Of a DNA stretch of 64,000 nucleotides, positions 1 through 11,600 are shown one piece after another. Origin of the DNA: Datisca glomerata (taxonomy: Eukaryota; Streptophyta; Magnoliopsida; Cucurbitales; Datiscaceae); contig QANY01009002.1 in assembly GCA_003255025.1 (NCBI GenBank), positions 1,095,661 through 1,159,660 of the forward strand. The letters are read 5' to 3'. Numbering within the stretch: the first letter of the stretch is position 1; every line of letters begins with the position of its first letter. The notes below the pieces were generated by a model. The model had not been told where the DNA came from. It ran no database searches and saw only the letters and a list, made by a program, of their open reading frames with translations. Both the position numbers and the translations under genes were made by a program.

Positions 1-262
1 CTTATGAGTATGTGGACAAGTACTACCACAAGGATATTTTATCGGTCACGTATTCCCACTTCATACATCCATGTAATAGAGCAAATCTTTGGCTTAAAGT
101 CAACACTGATGATAATGAGATAGTGTTGCTTCCAAATTTCAAAAGGCCACATGGAGGCCCAAGAAACATAGAAGAAAGAGACACTTATGGCCAAGAAATC
201 TAATGTTGTTGAAGAGAACAAATTGTGCATTAACATGTAGCAAAGGTCACACATTTGGGCAT
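1..262 (+). pseudogene. 3' end of a Mutator-like (MULE) transposase gene, relic
   Basis: The reading frame from about 12 to 203 encodes a stretch that resembles the C-terminal SWIM-type zinc-finger region of plant MuDR/MULE transposases. The segment YYHKDILSVTYSHFIHP fits the family's 'K..Y...YSH.IHP' part. It is followed by the basic tail NFKRPHGGPRN, which fits the usual 'KRPPGRPRK' motif. Just past the stop codon another frame reads CSKGHTFGHN, resembling the C-terminal zinc knuckle (CxxCxxxGHN). The frame shift and the missing upstream part mark it as a broken end. In the family the enzyme cuts and pastes MULE elements; this copy cannot. The rest of the gene would lie left of the window, so an intact upstream part cannot be excluded. 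Confidence 0.6.
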
Positions 263-506
263 AACTAGGTACCCGGCACGTGTTGGGTCGTAATAGTATG
301 TGTCGACACTATTAATAACACATGCATAATGAGAGTTGAAACAAATTATAATCATAGTTCTAAACAAGTTATGTGAAAAAGTAGATGCTAATTAGTTAAT
401 AATATTGACATATTTTATATAACTAAAAAAATTAAACATGCATATTTCATTTTATTTCTATATTCTTGGTATTATTTATTTACATGTAGATCGAAATATA
501 GTGAAA

Positions 507-1117
507 CATGCATATGGCACAATAAAATCTATCTTACAAAATATTTTACTAAAAATATAAACTATTAACAAACAATGTCTTCCTTTATAGTAGATTGAAC
601 ATAAAGGCATTATAGTCTTCTTAATATTGATGATACATATGTTTCGATGTTTGTTGGTGGAAGATCTGTTAGACTCGTTGGGAGGAAATAACAAGTGGTA
701 TGATCACACTGGCATTATAAAAAAAACATCATTTGTTTACTTTGACGATTCTGTAACGTTATCCTACTCAAAGTTAGATAAACGTGCATATAGCACAACA
801 AACTCTGTCTTACAAAATATTTTACTAAAAACAGAAACTCTTAACAAATAACATCTTCCTTTATGGTAGATTGAACATAAAGTAATTATAGTCTTTGTGA
901 TATTGATGATACATATGTTTCGACATTTGTTGGTGGAAGACATGTTAGACTTGTTGACGCAGAAGTAACAACAGACGGTGTGATCACAATGGCATTATCA
1001 GAAAAAAGCATCATCTGTGTTATTTGACGATTTTGTAACATTATCCAGCTCAACGTTAGATATAGGCCATCTGTTTTATTTGATGATTCTGTAACATTAT
1101 CCCATTCAAAGTTAGAT
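507..1117. repeat. Imperfect tandem repeat, about 276-bp unit
   Basis: A block beginning CATGCATATGGCAC at 507 recurs at 783 (CGTGCATATAGCAC). Both copies share the order 'TCTTACAAAATATTTTACTA', 'TTCCTTTATRGTAGATTGAA' and 'GATGATACATATGTTTCGA'. The end of the unit (TTTGACGATT.TGTAAC.TTATCC) is present a third time at about 1021 and a fourth at about 1079. No credible protein is encoded. It may be the remains of a satellite or of a transposon's internal repeat. Confidence 0.75.
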
Positions 1118-3249
1118 ATTGGCCATAAAGTGAGAAGAGGAGAGTCATATCTTCTCTAAAATACTTTTATACAATTTCCAGATGCAGCAAACATAATTTG
1201 GGCCTCTAGGCTTTGAATTACATCTAATTGGAGACTTGCCTCGAGTTTTTGCTCGCCATGTATAATTTTGTTTAATTTGCTTTCTCATATTCCTCTATTA
1301 TCTTTTTGAGATCCTTATGAAAACTACAATAAATAATTATACATAACCTCACGATTGATAACGAAAACAATAAATTAAATCTTAATGAACTTTATCAGTG
1401 TACAAAAAAAATCATATTTTTATTATAATAGAATAAGTTATTCTGAGTTATAATAACATAAGTTAGTCACTTATGTCGACGTTCCAAGAAACTAATGAAT
1501 TGCGAAGAAAAATCAAGTACATATTCAATTATACAATATATACGAAGAGATAAGAATTAACAAAAATAGAACGTGTTCTTAAACATATGTTCTTATATAT
1601 ATAAAAGAGAGCACAATCAATAATACATTTGCTATTGAAACTGAATTTTTATAAATTAGAAAAAAAAAACAGAATTTCTATAAAAAAAATATGAGTTCTG
1701 ATGAAATGTTACAACTCACCATGTTGAATGGAAAAAACGTAAGCATATTCGTTTTTTTATTATAAAAGAAGAGATAATACTAATTTTAACATTTATGAAC
1801 TGAAATTTATATTAAACCTTGGATTAAATAATGTAAAAATTATACTCCCTAGTTAAATAATAGTAGACCCTCATCAAACAATGTACATTGTCATTATATA
1901 TAAAGTCAGTGACGTAGTGACTTATAAGAAATGTAAGAATATAAAATTAGTTATGTATTGACTCATTAGGAATATTAGGAATGTAAGAATATGAAGTTTA
2001 GGTATTGTATATATTAAAATTATAGTGCTTGAATATTGTGCATATAATAAGATGTGTTAAATGATTTCACTGTCACATTCATAAGAAAAGATTATACCAT
2101 TAGTAGATTGTTAAAAAATATATTAATGTATTTCTCTAAATTCATTTCTATGAATTTTCATGTTACTAATAAGATAAATATTACATAACATAAATTTTAC
2201 AATACTAACGAACAAATATTACCAACTAGAAAATAAAATCGATCTCAAACTAATATTTATAGACATTCGCCTACCTAATTTCATAATATTATTAATAGTT
2301 TAAACTATTTTAAAAAAATTTAATAAGTAAATGAGGTAAATAAACATATGTGAAATACTTAATTTGTAAGATATTTTTAAGGACTTAAAGGGTCAAAGTT
2401 TTTCTCATTTAAAGTCATTTTACTATCGTACTAGGTAATAGCTCATGCATTGGTAAATTTTATACTTATTTTTATTATTAAAATAAAAAAATATATTGAA
2501 CTATACATAATCAGTAAATATAAAGTCTTATACTTTTTTAATTCATATTATGTATAAACTCACAATTAATGCTTTATTAATATAAATGACAAAAAAATCT
2601 AACACTTAACTTGAACAAATTCTTGAATGAAATAAAAAGAAATTAAAGCATAAAGTAGATATAAGACACTAAAATTTTCATTGATAAAATCGCAAAAAGT
2701 AAATGTGAAAGGTAGAAAATCAATTATTCACCTAAAAATGTCTCTTAATTTTCCTCAACTACTATATTTGTAAAACTTGAAATGATAATTCTATAGTGAT
2801 AAAGAGAATACGAAGATATTTATTAATTTAAAATTTTATATAATTGTGACGGTATTTTTTGTACAAAATATTTCTTCCAGCTTGCTCTATATGCTATAGA
2901 CTATAGATGTATGGATGAAGGAAGTACAGGGGTGAAAATGTTTAACGAAAATATAGTGTTAAATGCAATTTACCCCAGCAAACAATGCCATTCACACTTA
3001 TAAACTTCTATTTTAGCTTATTACACCAATCGACTTTTTTAATTAAAAATCAGGCCCTCAGCTTTAACACCATTTAATTTAATAAGGGTGACTACACTAC
3101 ATGTTCTAAGGGAAAAATGCTCTCTTGTATTTATTTCTTTCTATTATATTTTTTCTTATTATTCTTTTGTTCATTTTCTTTTTTTAGCGAACCTAGGTTT
3201 CTTCTTCTTCTACATTTCCGAAGAAATAAATTCTCATTTTTTCCTCAGA
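1118..3249. other. AT-rich non-coding stretch with one Helitron-like 3' end
   Basis: No gene is visible. At 2430-2434 the minus strand ends in CTAGT, preceded by a short imperfect hairpin (CAATGCATGAG...), the form of a Helitron 3' terminus (CTRRT after a stem). The 5' end of that element was not found. The rest is simple A/T-rich sequence. Confidence 0.45.
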
Positions 3250-3593
3250 TCTTAATATATATATATANTTTTCACATCTTTTCTCATTTAATATAATTTT
3301 GTAACATTATTTTTAATTGAATTAAAAAAAAATTTAATAGTTTTTAAAATTAAATATATTATCAATTAGAAAATACGTACAGAATTGATTTATACATATT
3401 TGGTGAACCTCAATACGTATTTGATGAACTCCGGTACATATTTGATGAACCCCTTCAAAAATTAAATATTCATAAAGATGAATTTTAATGTTTAATGGAT
3501 TCTGAGATTATTTTTATGTCAACGATAATTTATTTGTTAAAAATTTATAAAAGTAAATATTATGTAATATTTATATTATTAGAATATGAAAAT

Positions 3594-4384
3594 TAGGAGT
3601 GTTCACGGTTCGGTTCGATCATTTTTTGACGAAAAACTAAATCGAACCAAACAGAAACTTCAATTCGACAATAAAACTGAACCGTTCATGTCAAAAGAAC
3701 CAAATGGGACCGTAAGTTTTGGTTCGGTTATTCGGTTCAGTATTATTAATTAAAAAGTAATTTTTTAAATCATTTTTAAATGATATTATTGAAAAAAAAT
3801 AATATAGAATCAAAGATTTATTTCGATTCGGTTCAGTTCGGTTTGATATGAAGTTATAAATTCGAAGCAAAGCGAAGAACCTTACCAGGGCTTGACATGC
3901 CGCGAATCCTCTTGAAAGAGAGGGGTGCCTTCGGGAACACGGACACAGGTGGTGCATGGCTGTCGTCAGCTCATGCCGTAAGGTGTTGGGTTAAGTCCCG
4001 CAACGAGAGCAACCCTCATGTTTAGTTGCCACCGTTGAGGTTGGAACCCTGAGCAGACTGTCGGTGATAAGCCGGAGGAAGGTGAGGATGACGTCAAGTC
4101 ATCATGCCCCTTATGCCCTAGGCGACACACGTGCTACAATGGCCGGGACAAAGGGTCGTGATCCCGCAAGGGTGAGCTAACTCCAAAAACCCGTCCTCAG
4201 TTGAAAAAAATATGAATTTAATGTTTTGGTTCGGTTTGAAAATCACAAAAATTCGGAACCGAACCAAAATTTTGGTTCTCTCATTTACTCGAACCAAACC
4301 GAACACATATAAAGAATCGACCGAACCGGTCATTCTCGGTTCGGTTCGATTTGGTCGGTTAAGTAAAATAATTTTTCACCCCTC
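3594..4384. mobile_element. hAT-type element (791 bp) carrying plastid 16S rDNA
   Basis: The element is bounded by identical 8-bp direct repeats ATGAAAAT at 3586-3593 and 4385-4392, the target duplication length of the hAT superfamily. Its ends are short inverted repeats, TAGGAGTG on the left and CACCCCTC on the right (6 of 8 bases pair). Inside each end lie many copies of GGTTCGGTT and the complement AACCGAACC, the subterminal repeats of a common plant hAT-derived family. There is no transposase. The centre (3861-4202) is plastid 16S rDNA, so this is a composite element. Which of the two arrived first cannot be read from one copy. Confidence 0.8.
3861..4202 (+). pseudogene. rrn16: Nuclear plastid DNA insertion: 16S rRNA (rrn16) fragment
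   Basis: This about 340-bp segment contains unmistakable small-subunit rRNA landmarks: GAAGAACCTTACC, GGTGGTGCATGGCTGTCGTC, GTTAAGTCCCGCAACGAG, GGAGGAAGGTGAGGATGACG and ACACACGTGCTACAATGG. It corresponds to roughly positions 950-1290 of bacterial 16S numbering. Details such as GAATCCTCTTGAAAGAGAGG identify the plastid rather than the mitochondrial or a bacterial gene. It is a fragment with point changes in universally conserved sites (for example GAGAGCAAC for GAGCGCAAC and AGCTCATGC for AGCTCGTGC), so it is not a working rRNA gene. It sits inside a hAT-type element. Confidence 0.95.
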
Positions 4385-4677
4385 ATGAAAATACATATGT
4401 ATGAATTGAGAGTAAATATTTTTTATATCTCTTAAGATGATATAATCTGACAAATTGATGAAAATCATTTTTTATTTGATTCAAATAACAATGCTATTTA
4501 GTATAAGTTTACAAAAAAAAATACAAGTAATGCATTTATCTTACTACAATTTTACTTTTAGTTTACATTCATAATTATTTTCAAAATAATGTATTTATTT
4601 TAACATTATTATTAATTTTAAATTATACGTGTATTTTAAATTAGTTAATCCATGCAAAGCACATAGTTTTTACTAAT

Positions 4678-7298
4678 ACATATAAAAGAGGCTTAAACAA
4701 GAGAAACTTTTGATTTTCTGAATTGCCCTTTCTTTACATCCTCACCAATCACTGTACATTTCTCACGTTTAAAACTCAATCGTCAGAGGTCTCGAATGCA
4801 TGAATATAACCTAATGATGAAAACTACTCATAATGTGGAATGTTAGTTGGTGTTTACAAGGCGCCAAAAGTCCCAGATACATTATGTAGCATAATAATAA
4901 AATATAGGAGTGTTGTTCTTTACCGTGACATCTTTTTCAAACATAATACATTGTATTGAATTCAAACTCTTAAAAAGCTTCCTATAAATACTTTCGTAAA
5001 CTCATCTCAGTATGTAGCATACAACCTTTCTCAAAGACTATGAAGAAGAATTCCCAACTTATAGAGAATGTCAAAGCTACAATGATAGACAAATAGTATT
5101 CATTTGTACAGAGCATTCAATTTCAAGCTGGGGTTCATGAACATGTAAAACAGAGGAAAAATACTTGGTTAGAAGAAGAGAAGCCTCCTGATTGGATCTA
5201 ACATGTGCGGTGAGATGCAACTATAAGGATCGATGAAAATTGAACTCTGTTGTAAATTAAGGTTGAAGAAACTCAGTTGAGACAGATCGAGAGAATAAAG
5301 TTCTTTTGTTGATTGTCGTGGCTGAGAGAATCAAAAGAAAATTATCGGGGTTTCTTTCAATTGGACTTTTGGGATTTTAATTTTTATTGGGTTTATGAGG
5401 TTTTAGGGCTTTTCGTTTTTTATTGTGATTTTTAAGCAACTAGTTTTATTATAGTACCTAATTGAATTTTCATTAATCTTTTGAAAATATTAGATTTTTG
5501 TCAAATTTGTTTAAATTTATAGATTTTGTAATTTAAATACCACAAACGACATTCATCATATATTTGAAATTATTAATAGAAACTCCAACAAATAAGAAAT
5601 TTACATCCCATAAAATATAAATTTAAAAAAGTCATTTCTCCTAATTAATCTCATAATTAATGTAATTTGATTTACTACCAAATCGTACAATTTTCAAAAA
5701 AACCTCAATCAAATTCAAAATATTTCTCTTCTATTCCAAATCTCAACAAATCTACTCTCTCTCAAAATCACTACAATACTAAAAGATTTTAAATAATAAA
5801 TGAGTATTTACATCAAGTCATTCTCTATCAATTACTCTCTCTCATTTCTTTAGCAAAATCGATGCAAAGACCAATATAACTTTTCATTTTTTTAAAAGGG
5901 GAGATTTATTCTTTTAGGTGAGGAAGATATTTTTTTGAATTATTTTCACAGTTTTACTTCCTTTATTATATATATGGAATGAAAAACCTCCATACATATT
6001 TTTCATGATTTTATTTTTTATGAACTTGTTCACATTTTTAGGTGTTAATAGATATTGGCACTGAGAACATATCTAGTTAATACATATTGACATTATACTC
6101 ATGCTCATTGATATTCACGTGGAGACAAAATTTATACCGTTCAACAAAGTATCATAATCAATGTAAAACACATTGTCCTCGATAACTGATAACTGTATTG
6201 TAAACACATAAGTAGATTATATTCATGATCATATATAGATACATATAGATAAAATACACATTTAAACATGTTCATACACATTGACGCTCAAACAAATTCA
6301 ATGTTAATTACAATTTATATCATTAACTTCTTAATACGTATTAACATTACTTAATTAATTCATGGATAGTGTTCTTCATGTGATTTGTCTGCTGCTTCTT
6401 CTGAAGTTCCTTCCATTTTTTACATTTTACATATTTATTATGAAAACTTCGATCTTTTGTGCAACTGAGAAAATTTTCGGTCATTGTCTAAAACAGTGAA
6501 ATAAAATGGCTCATACACTTAACTTCTCAACTTAGGACTTAACTTCTCAACTTAGGCCTAAGCTTAGAGGCGCCTACTTAAAAAAGCCCCTATGCTAATG
6601 GCTCTGGCGAAGATTAGATGGTTGATTTTCTAATTAAATTGATTTTTTTAATTTTATGGATTGATACTATAGATATGGCGTGTTTATGACTGAGAAGGAA
6701 GAGATTGATTTCATCACTTAACATATTGGTCATAATAATTTAAATATGTTGCTGACTATACTTCTACATAACTACGTAATAAAATATTGGTTAAGACATA
6801 AACATGTGATGAACATATCTAGTTATGAACTTCAAATATTTTTGTTATATTTAGTTATATTAGTCAAAAGTTATACGTATTAAGTAATTTAAATAACACG
6901 TAAAATTTAAAATTAATATTAATATTAGAATAAATATATTTAGTTTTAAAAAATGTAATCTAAATTAAAAGAAAAATTACTGTCATAATAACTACATTAA
7001 CTTAACAAACCTATAATATTGTTGAAATTGTACTCTATAACAATACCATTTGGATTAACTTAGAAAATGATATTCAAGAACATTCCAGATCCTATACCGT
7101 AGGGGAGAGTTTATTTTATTTGAAAATGTTTTTTTCAACTCATGTAAATGAATTTTTATGTTCACATAACATAAAATATTTAATATTTAATTTTATGAAT
7201 TTCTGACGAATAAACTAAAATCTCAAATTTTATTGAAATGCATCTTTATGGATAATTATATTTGTAATTGTGTAATTTTACAAAAACATTTAATTTAA
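4678..7298. other. AT-rich non-coding stretch; second Helitron-like 5' end at its start
   Basis: Directly after the Helitron-like 3' end, 4680-4720 (TAAAAGAGGCTTAAACAAGAGAAACTTTTGATT region) resembles 63226-63270, which lies at the 5' side of copy B. This suggests head-to-tail Helitron-like copies. Around 6515-6560 an about 20-bp unit (ACTTAACTTCTCAACTTAGG) occurs twice in tandem. No gene or recognised exon was found in the remainder. Confidence 0.4.
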
Positions 7299-7885
7299 AG
7301 GAAATCTTAGTCCATAATACCTTTCAAATCCTCCTAGCCATTATCCTACTGCAATAATTCTTGCTAAGAAGAATGTTCATGCTGTGGCAATTCCACCCAG
7401 AAGGTAATGGGTTACTCCTACAGCACGCCCTTAGACAATGCTCAAGGCTCTAGGCTGAGTAGCAGGAGCAACTTTTAATTTATTATGAGTCCAAACGATG
7501 GATTCAATAAGTTCTTGCCAATAACCACGCTCGCTGAATAGAAACATTAAACTAAAAGCCCATACAAAATGGGCACCTAGGAAAAAAAGGTCATATGCAG
7601 ATAATGAAGAACCATAAGACTGAATAAAAGCCCATACAAAATAAGAAATCACAAAGCCACCCATTAATAGTAATGGAACTCTGCGCAAAGTTTCCTCTCG
7701 TGATATGAGTTACTACCCCTTGATCACTTATACTACCCCAAACATCTGACTGCATTTTCCAACTCAAATAGAATATTACTACCAAAATTACATTGTACAT
7801 CCAAAATAGATCCAAAAATACATGATCCCAAGGAGATACTTGACACGTCCCTCCTCTTTCCGGTCCATCACAAGGGAAAGAAAAG
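7299..7885 (-). pseudogene. psaA: Nuclear plastid DNA insertion: 3' part of psaA, psaA-psaB spacer and first psaB codons
   Basis: On the minus strand the segment reads the C-terminal third of photosystem I P700 apoprotein A1: [15 protein letters not shown], then [20 protein letters not shown], then [17 protein letters not shown] and [14 protein letters not shown] one-base shift near 7640 moves the reading frame. After the psaA stop, the plastid spacer (TGGCTAGGAGGATTTGAAAG) and an ATG followed by a corrupted psaB start (7299-7316) continue in plastid gene order. Several substitutions and the frameshift show a dead nuclear copy. Functional psaA is plastid-encoded and binds the photosystem I reaction-centre pigments; this copy has no role in that. 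Confidence 0.95.
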
Positions 7886-8698
7886 TAAAAACTATTTGTA
7901 AACAAATTATTATTGAATAGAAAATACTAAAAATACTATTTCCTATGTGAAAACCTTAAATTGTTCCATATTTTAATAAGACTTGAATGATAAAAAACAA
8001 TGATAAAAAAATTCTCTTTTTAAGCTCATTTTAATACAATAAGATGAGACATTTTTATTATGATAAATTATTTTTTAAAAAATAATATGTAGCAAAAGAA
8101 ATATTGCTATTGTCAAAAAATATTAGGGCAATCTAGTAAAATTATAAATTAAACCTAATTCATACCAAATCCATAAATTAGCAAAAACAATTTTCTGAAT
8201 CTAAATCTTGAATCCTGACAATTAGTATTCATTAAATTCCATATTCTGAATCCGAATCTTCAATCCGATTGAATCTGTTTGGTAAACATGAAGTGTGTAA
8301 AATTCCTCACAGCCTTCTGACTAGATAGGTAAACATGAAGTCACCATTCAAATGTTTAGGCAACAACGAGGGAGGTAAATGGCACTGGATGGCCATGAAC
8401 CACGCGGGAAGCCATAGAATTTACCACTTCAGTTTTGTCAAACCCGTAATTAGAAAGGTTCCCCAAGTCTTCGACAATTTGTAGTCCAACTGTCTGAGAA
8501 GAAGACTGTACATGGAGGTATAACTTCTTCTCATAATTATAGTTATAATTTACATATGTCTATGCCGCACTTCAGATGCAGAGACGCATTGGACATCTTT
8601 CGTGTCCTTTCGTAGCCAAGAAAGGAGATTGAATTGGAAGGTGGACCGAGAATCCATGGAAACATGAGAAGGATATAGGTATCACAGACCTCAGATTT
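7886..8698. other. Non-coding stretch; short unassigned coding-like segment near 8360-8500
   Basis: The left part is AT-rich with nothing recognisable. On the minus strand about 8505-8380 is open for some 38 codons and looks protein-like (VVNSMASRVVHGHPVPFTSL). I do not recognise the family. It lies 3' of the stop codon of the neighbouring minus-strand gene, so it may be 3' UTR or a relic exon. Confidence 0.3.
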
Positions 8699-11600
8699 TC
8701 ATGATGAATTCACTGAAAGCCACTGGTTGTACTCATCCATCCTTATTATAAAGGAACTTGAGCTTGGGGAACCTCCTCCACCGTATGCCTTTGTTTTTAT
8801 GAACATACGAAAGGTTAAGATGCGGATCTGAAAATTATTCAATAGAGAAAAACTGAAAGTGGGTAAGAATACGCAACCTTTGCAACTTCGGAGGTGTCGG
8901 TAGCACCATCAGTACTCCTCAAGCACATTTTAAGACTATTTCGTTGCATGTATATTACAGCTCCTATAGGCCTGAAATCACGGATTGTATACCATATTTA
9001 GCAGAGATAACTTAGGCGTCACCGTAACTGGGAGATGGAAATCGTCACAGTAAAATAACTCGCTAAATTTTTTTTATCAGAATAACTAAGAAACCATAAC
9101 ATGGAAATTGGCAAGAGAAAGACGCAACGGCATTCGTGAGTGCAGTAATCTCTTCAACTTAGTTTTTTATAGGAAGTTCATCAGACTGCAGCAACACCAT
9201 TGCCAAATGCTATTATAAAGCTGTGCAGCTTCTTAGAACAACATAGTAAAGAAATTTCACCATATGAACCACCACATGCATTGCCAACACAAAAGCCAAG
9301 ATACATACATCTAGTCCGACTAGACACCTGCACCTAATGAAACTGCCACCTAATGAATAACACACGGATGAGTTAAAAAAATTGTCCACTGAAAAGCACC
9401 GGGTAGTTGCATGTCTGAAATGCCTACCAACTAAATACCTTGTTTTCAGTTACATATTAATTATTCATATAGTTAAAATAAACCTCGACACACCCAAAAT
9501 ATGTTACCGTATCGGTGTACCTCCAAAACAAATCACATATTTCTTAACCAGGTATGAAGGAGAAGTACATCACTGACCTCTCTACTTTCCCAATTGTTTC
9601 TAAATGGTCATTGGCATTTCCCAAACAAACATATATGGTCCCCCTACTTTGGGAAATGTTTCTATACGGTCAATCCGTTAACTTCCATTAACTTATTTCA
9701 CCATCCAATTAGCTTACATAGACGCCATGTGCCGCGTAGGTGCTGACTAAGCCATTCAGATATTCCTAATCATGATTTCTATTTTAAACTATACTAACTT
9801 TTAGTTTGGATTTCCTTTAAACAAATATATTTCACCCGCTTTTAGTTTGGATTTCCTTTAACAAATACGTTTCCCTCTTTGTTAAAAAATGTTCGTGATC
9901 CTGCATTTCACCACTTATGACCACTGCATTGCCTTTCTCTACTTTTAGTGTTACCCCTCTTCTCGCCTAGTATCTAAAGGTACCATAAACCAAGAAGAAA
10001 CATCTGGGGTAAAAACACTTTTAGTGTTACCCCTCTTCTCGCCTAGTATCTAAAGGTACCATAAACCAAGAAACATCTGGAGTCAAAACAAAAAAGTGAG
10101 CAGAACTTTACTATCGACAGCTGAACATGAATAGGAAGGCGTGATTACCGCTTATTTTGAAAAGGGACCATTTAGAAACAATTGGGAAAGTGGAGGGACA
10201 AATAATGTACTTTACCCAAAACAGTTTCATCACAATGATATAGGTTTACTGCTCATAATAAACAACTTAAGTTCATAACATATTACGTGATATAATAACT
10301 ATCTCCGAATAAAAATAGACACCATTAACCCCCATATCTACCACCTACACCATACAGGTATCCAAATTGGTGGAACCTATAACCAGCTCAAGTTGAGAAT
10401 CTTTAGCAAATTGATGAAATCCAATAGAAAATTGCATGGAATATTTTTCTTATCAAGAAGGCACTCAAACGTAGATTAAAATCCAATATTTCCAAGAAAA
10501 TATTTACCTCAAACCAGCAGCGGCACTTCTTAAACTAAGCAGCTTGCCAGTTTCATCACTCAAGTTAGAATTCCCATCTGCTCTAACTCCCTAAATCAAT
10601 AGCGAAATAAAAATTGCTAAGATATTCAAATAATGACATTTTAAAAACTTGGTAGTAAACAGAAGCAAAAAACTATGGACCCAACAGCCATAGTGTGTAT
10701 CTTTCATCCATTCAATTCAAATACATAAATGGTTTACTTGCTAGGAAAACAAACGTTGCCAAGTGGCATTCTTACCAGACATTCCCCATAGAATCCCCCA
10801 CCAAGCCTTACTTTGAAAACCTTCTCTAGCAACTTGTTAGCGGCATTCTGCCGCAAGGAAAAATAAGAATTTCCCTGGGCAATCAAGTCCAAAAAACTTA
10901 TCTCCAGTAACTGCAAGAGAGAGAATTCTAACTACATCAAAGAGATTATGGTACATATACACCAATGTTAAAGATGGAGGAAAAACTTTTATGGGAAGGG
11001 TTCAGAGATCTAGGTTTTAACTTAATCATAAACAAGCAAAATAGTGAAAACCATTTGGAATATATTCAACTCTAGTGGGTAAAGGACTTGTGCCGCCGTT
11101 GTAGAGGTTAATGTTTTAAATCACAATCATAAAGTTGAAAGTACAAGTTATCCTGAAGGGCAGGCAGTGAGCAAGACTTCCTTGACGTAGTCTTTTCATG
11201 TTTTTGTTTATAACCTTTCTTGTTTATGTAGTGAATTATAACCACACAGGTTGGTTTATCAATCCAAAACTTTCCAATTTGATCTCTGCACCTTTATTGA
11301 AAAGGTATAACAAACTTTTCTCATATATTTGAAGGCACTTCTTCCTTTGGTTTGTCCGACATCACTGAAAGATTTTATCAAGTCTTGAGTGTGTTCTCCC
11401 TCCATGTTACAGTCCATTGATAAGCCTGCTGCTTTAGCCAAAATCATCGATAATTCATAATCCTTACCATTATTGCACATAAACCACTTTGACTAGTCAA
11501 TTTAGTTATAACAATCATGTCCAAATTATGGCAGAGTGAAAATATATGAACTGACCAATAATTTTGCTACGTACAAATAAAGAATAACATTTTAAAGGAA

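Larger units (their letters stand above)
3250..4677 (+). mobile_element. Helitron-like non-autonomous element, copy A, interrupted by a hAT-type element
   Basis: Sequence on both sides of 3594-4384 matches, in the same order, the block 63320-63857 near the right end of the window. Shared landmarks are 'TTTCTCATTTAAT', the 'AACGATA.TTT.TT' block, 'AATATTTAT.TTATT', 'GACAAATTGATGAAA' and 'AAGCACATA.TTTTTA'. The last shared bases are CTAAT (4673-4677) here and CTAGT there, matching the Helitron CTRRT 3' terminus, with a decayed GCAAAGC-type stem just before it. No Rep/helicase coding is present, so it would be non-autonomous. The 5' boundary is uncertain. Confidence 0.5.

Noticed and set aside
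3861..4202. A functional 16S rRNA gene or bacterial contamination
   Set aside because: Only about a fifth of the gene is present, conserved sites are mutated, and the flanks are a plant hAT-type element with target duplications.
7431..7905. A nuclear psaA protein gene
   Set aside because: Partial, frame-shifted, and without a promoter or targeting sequence; it is a plastid DNA insertion.
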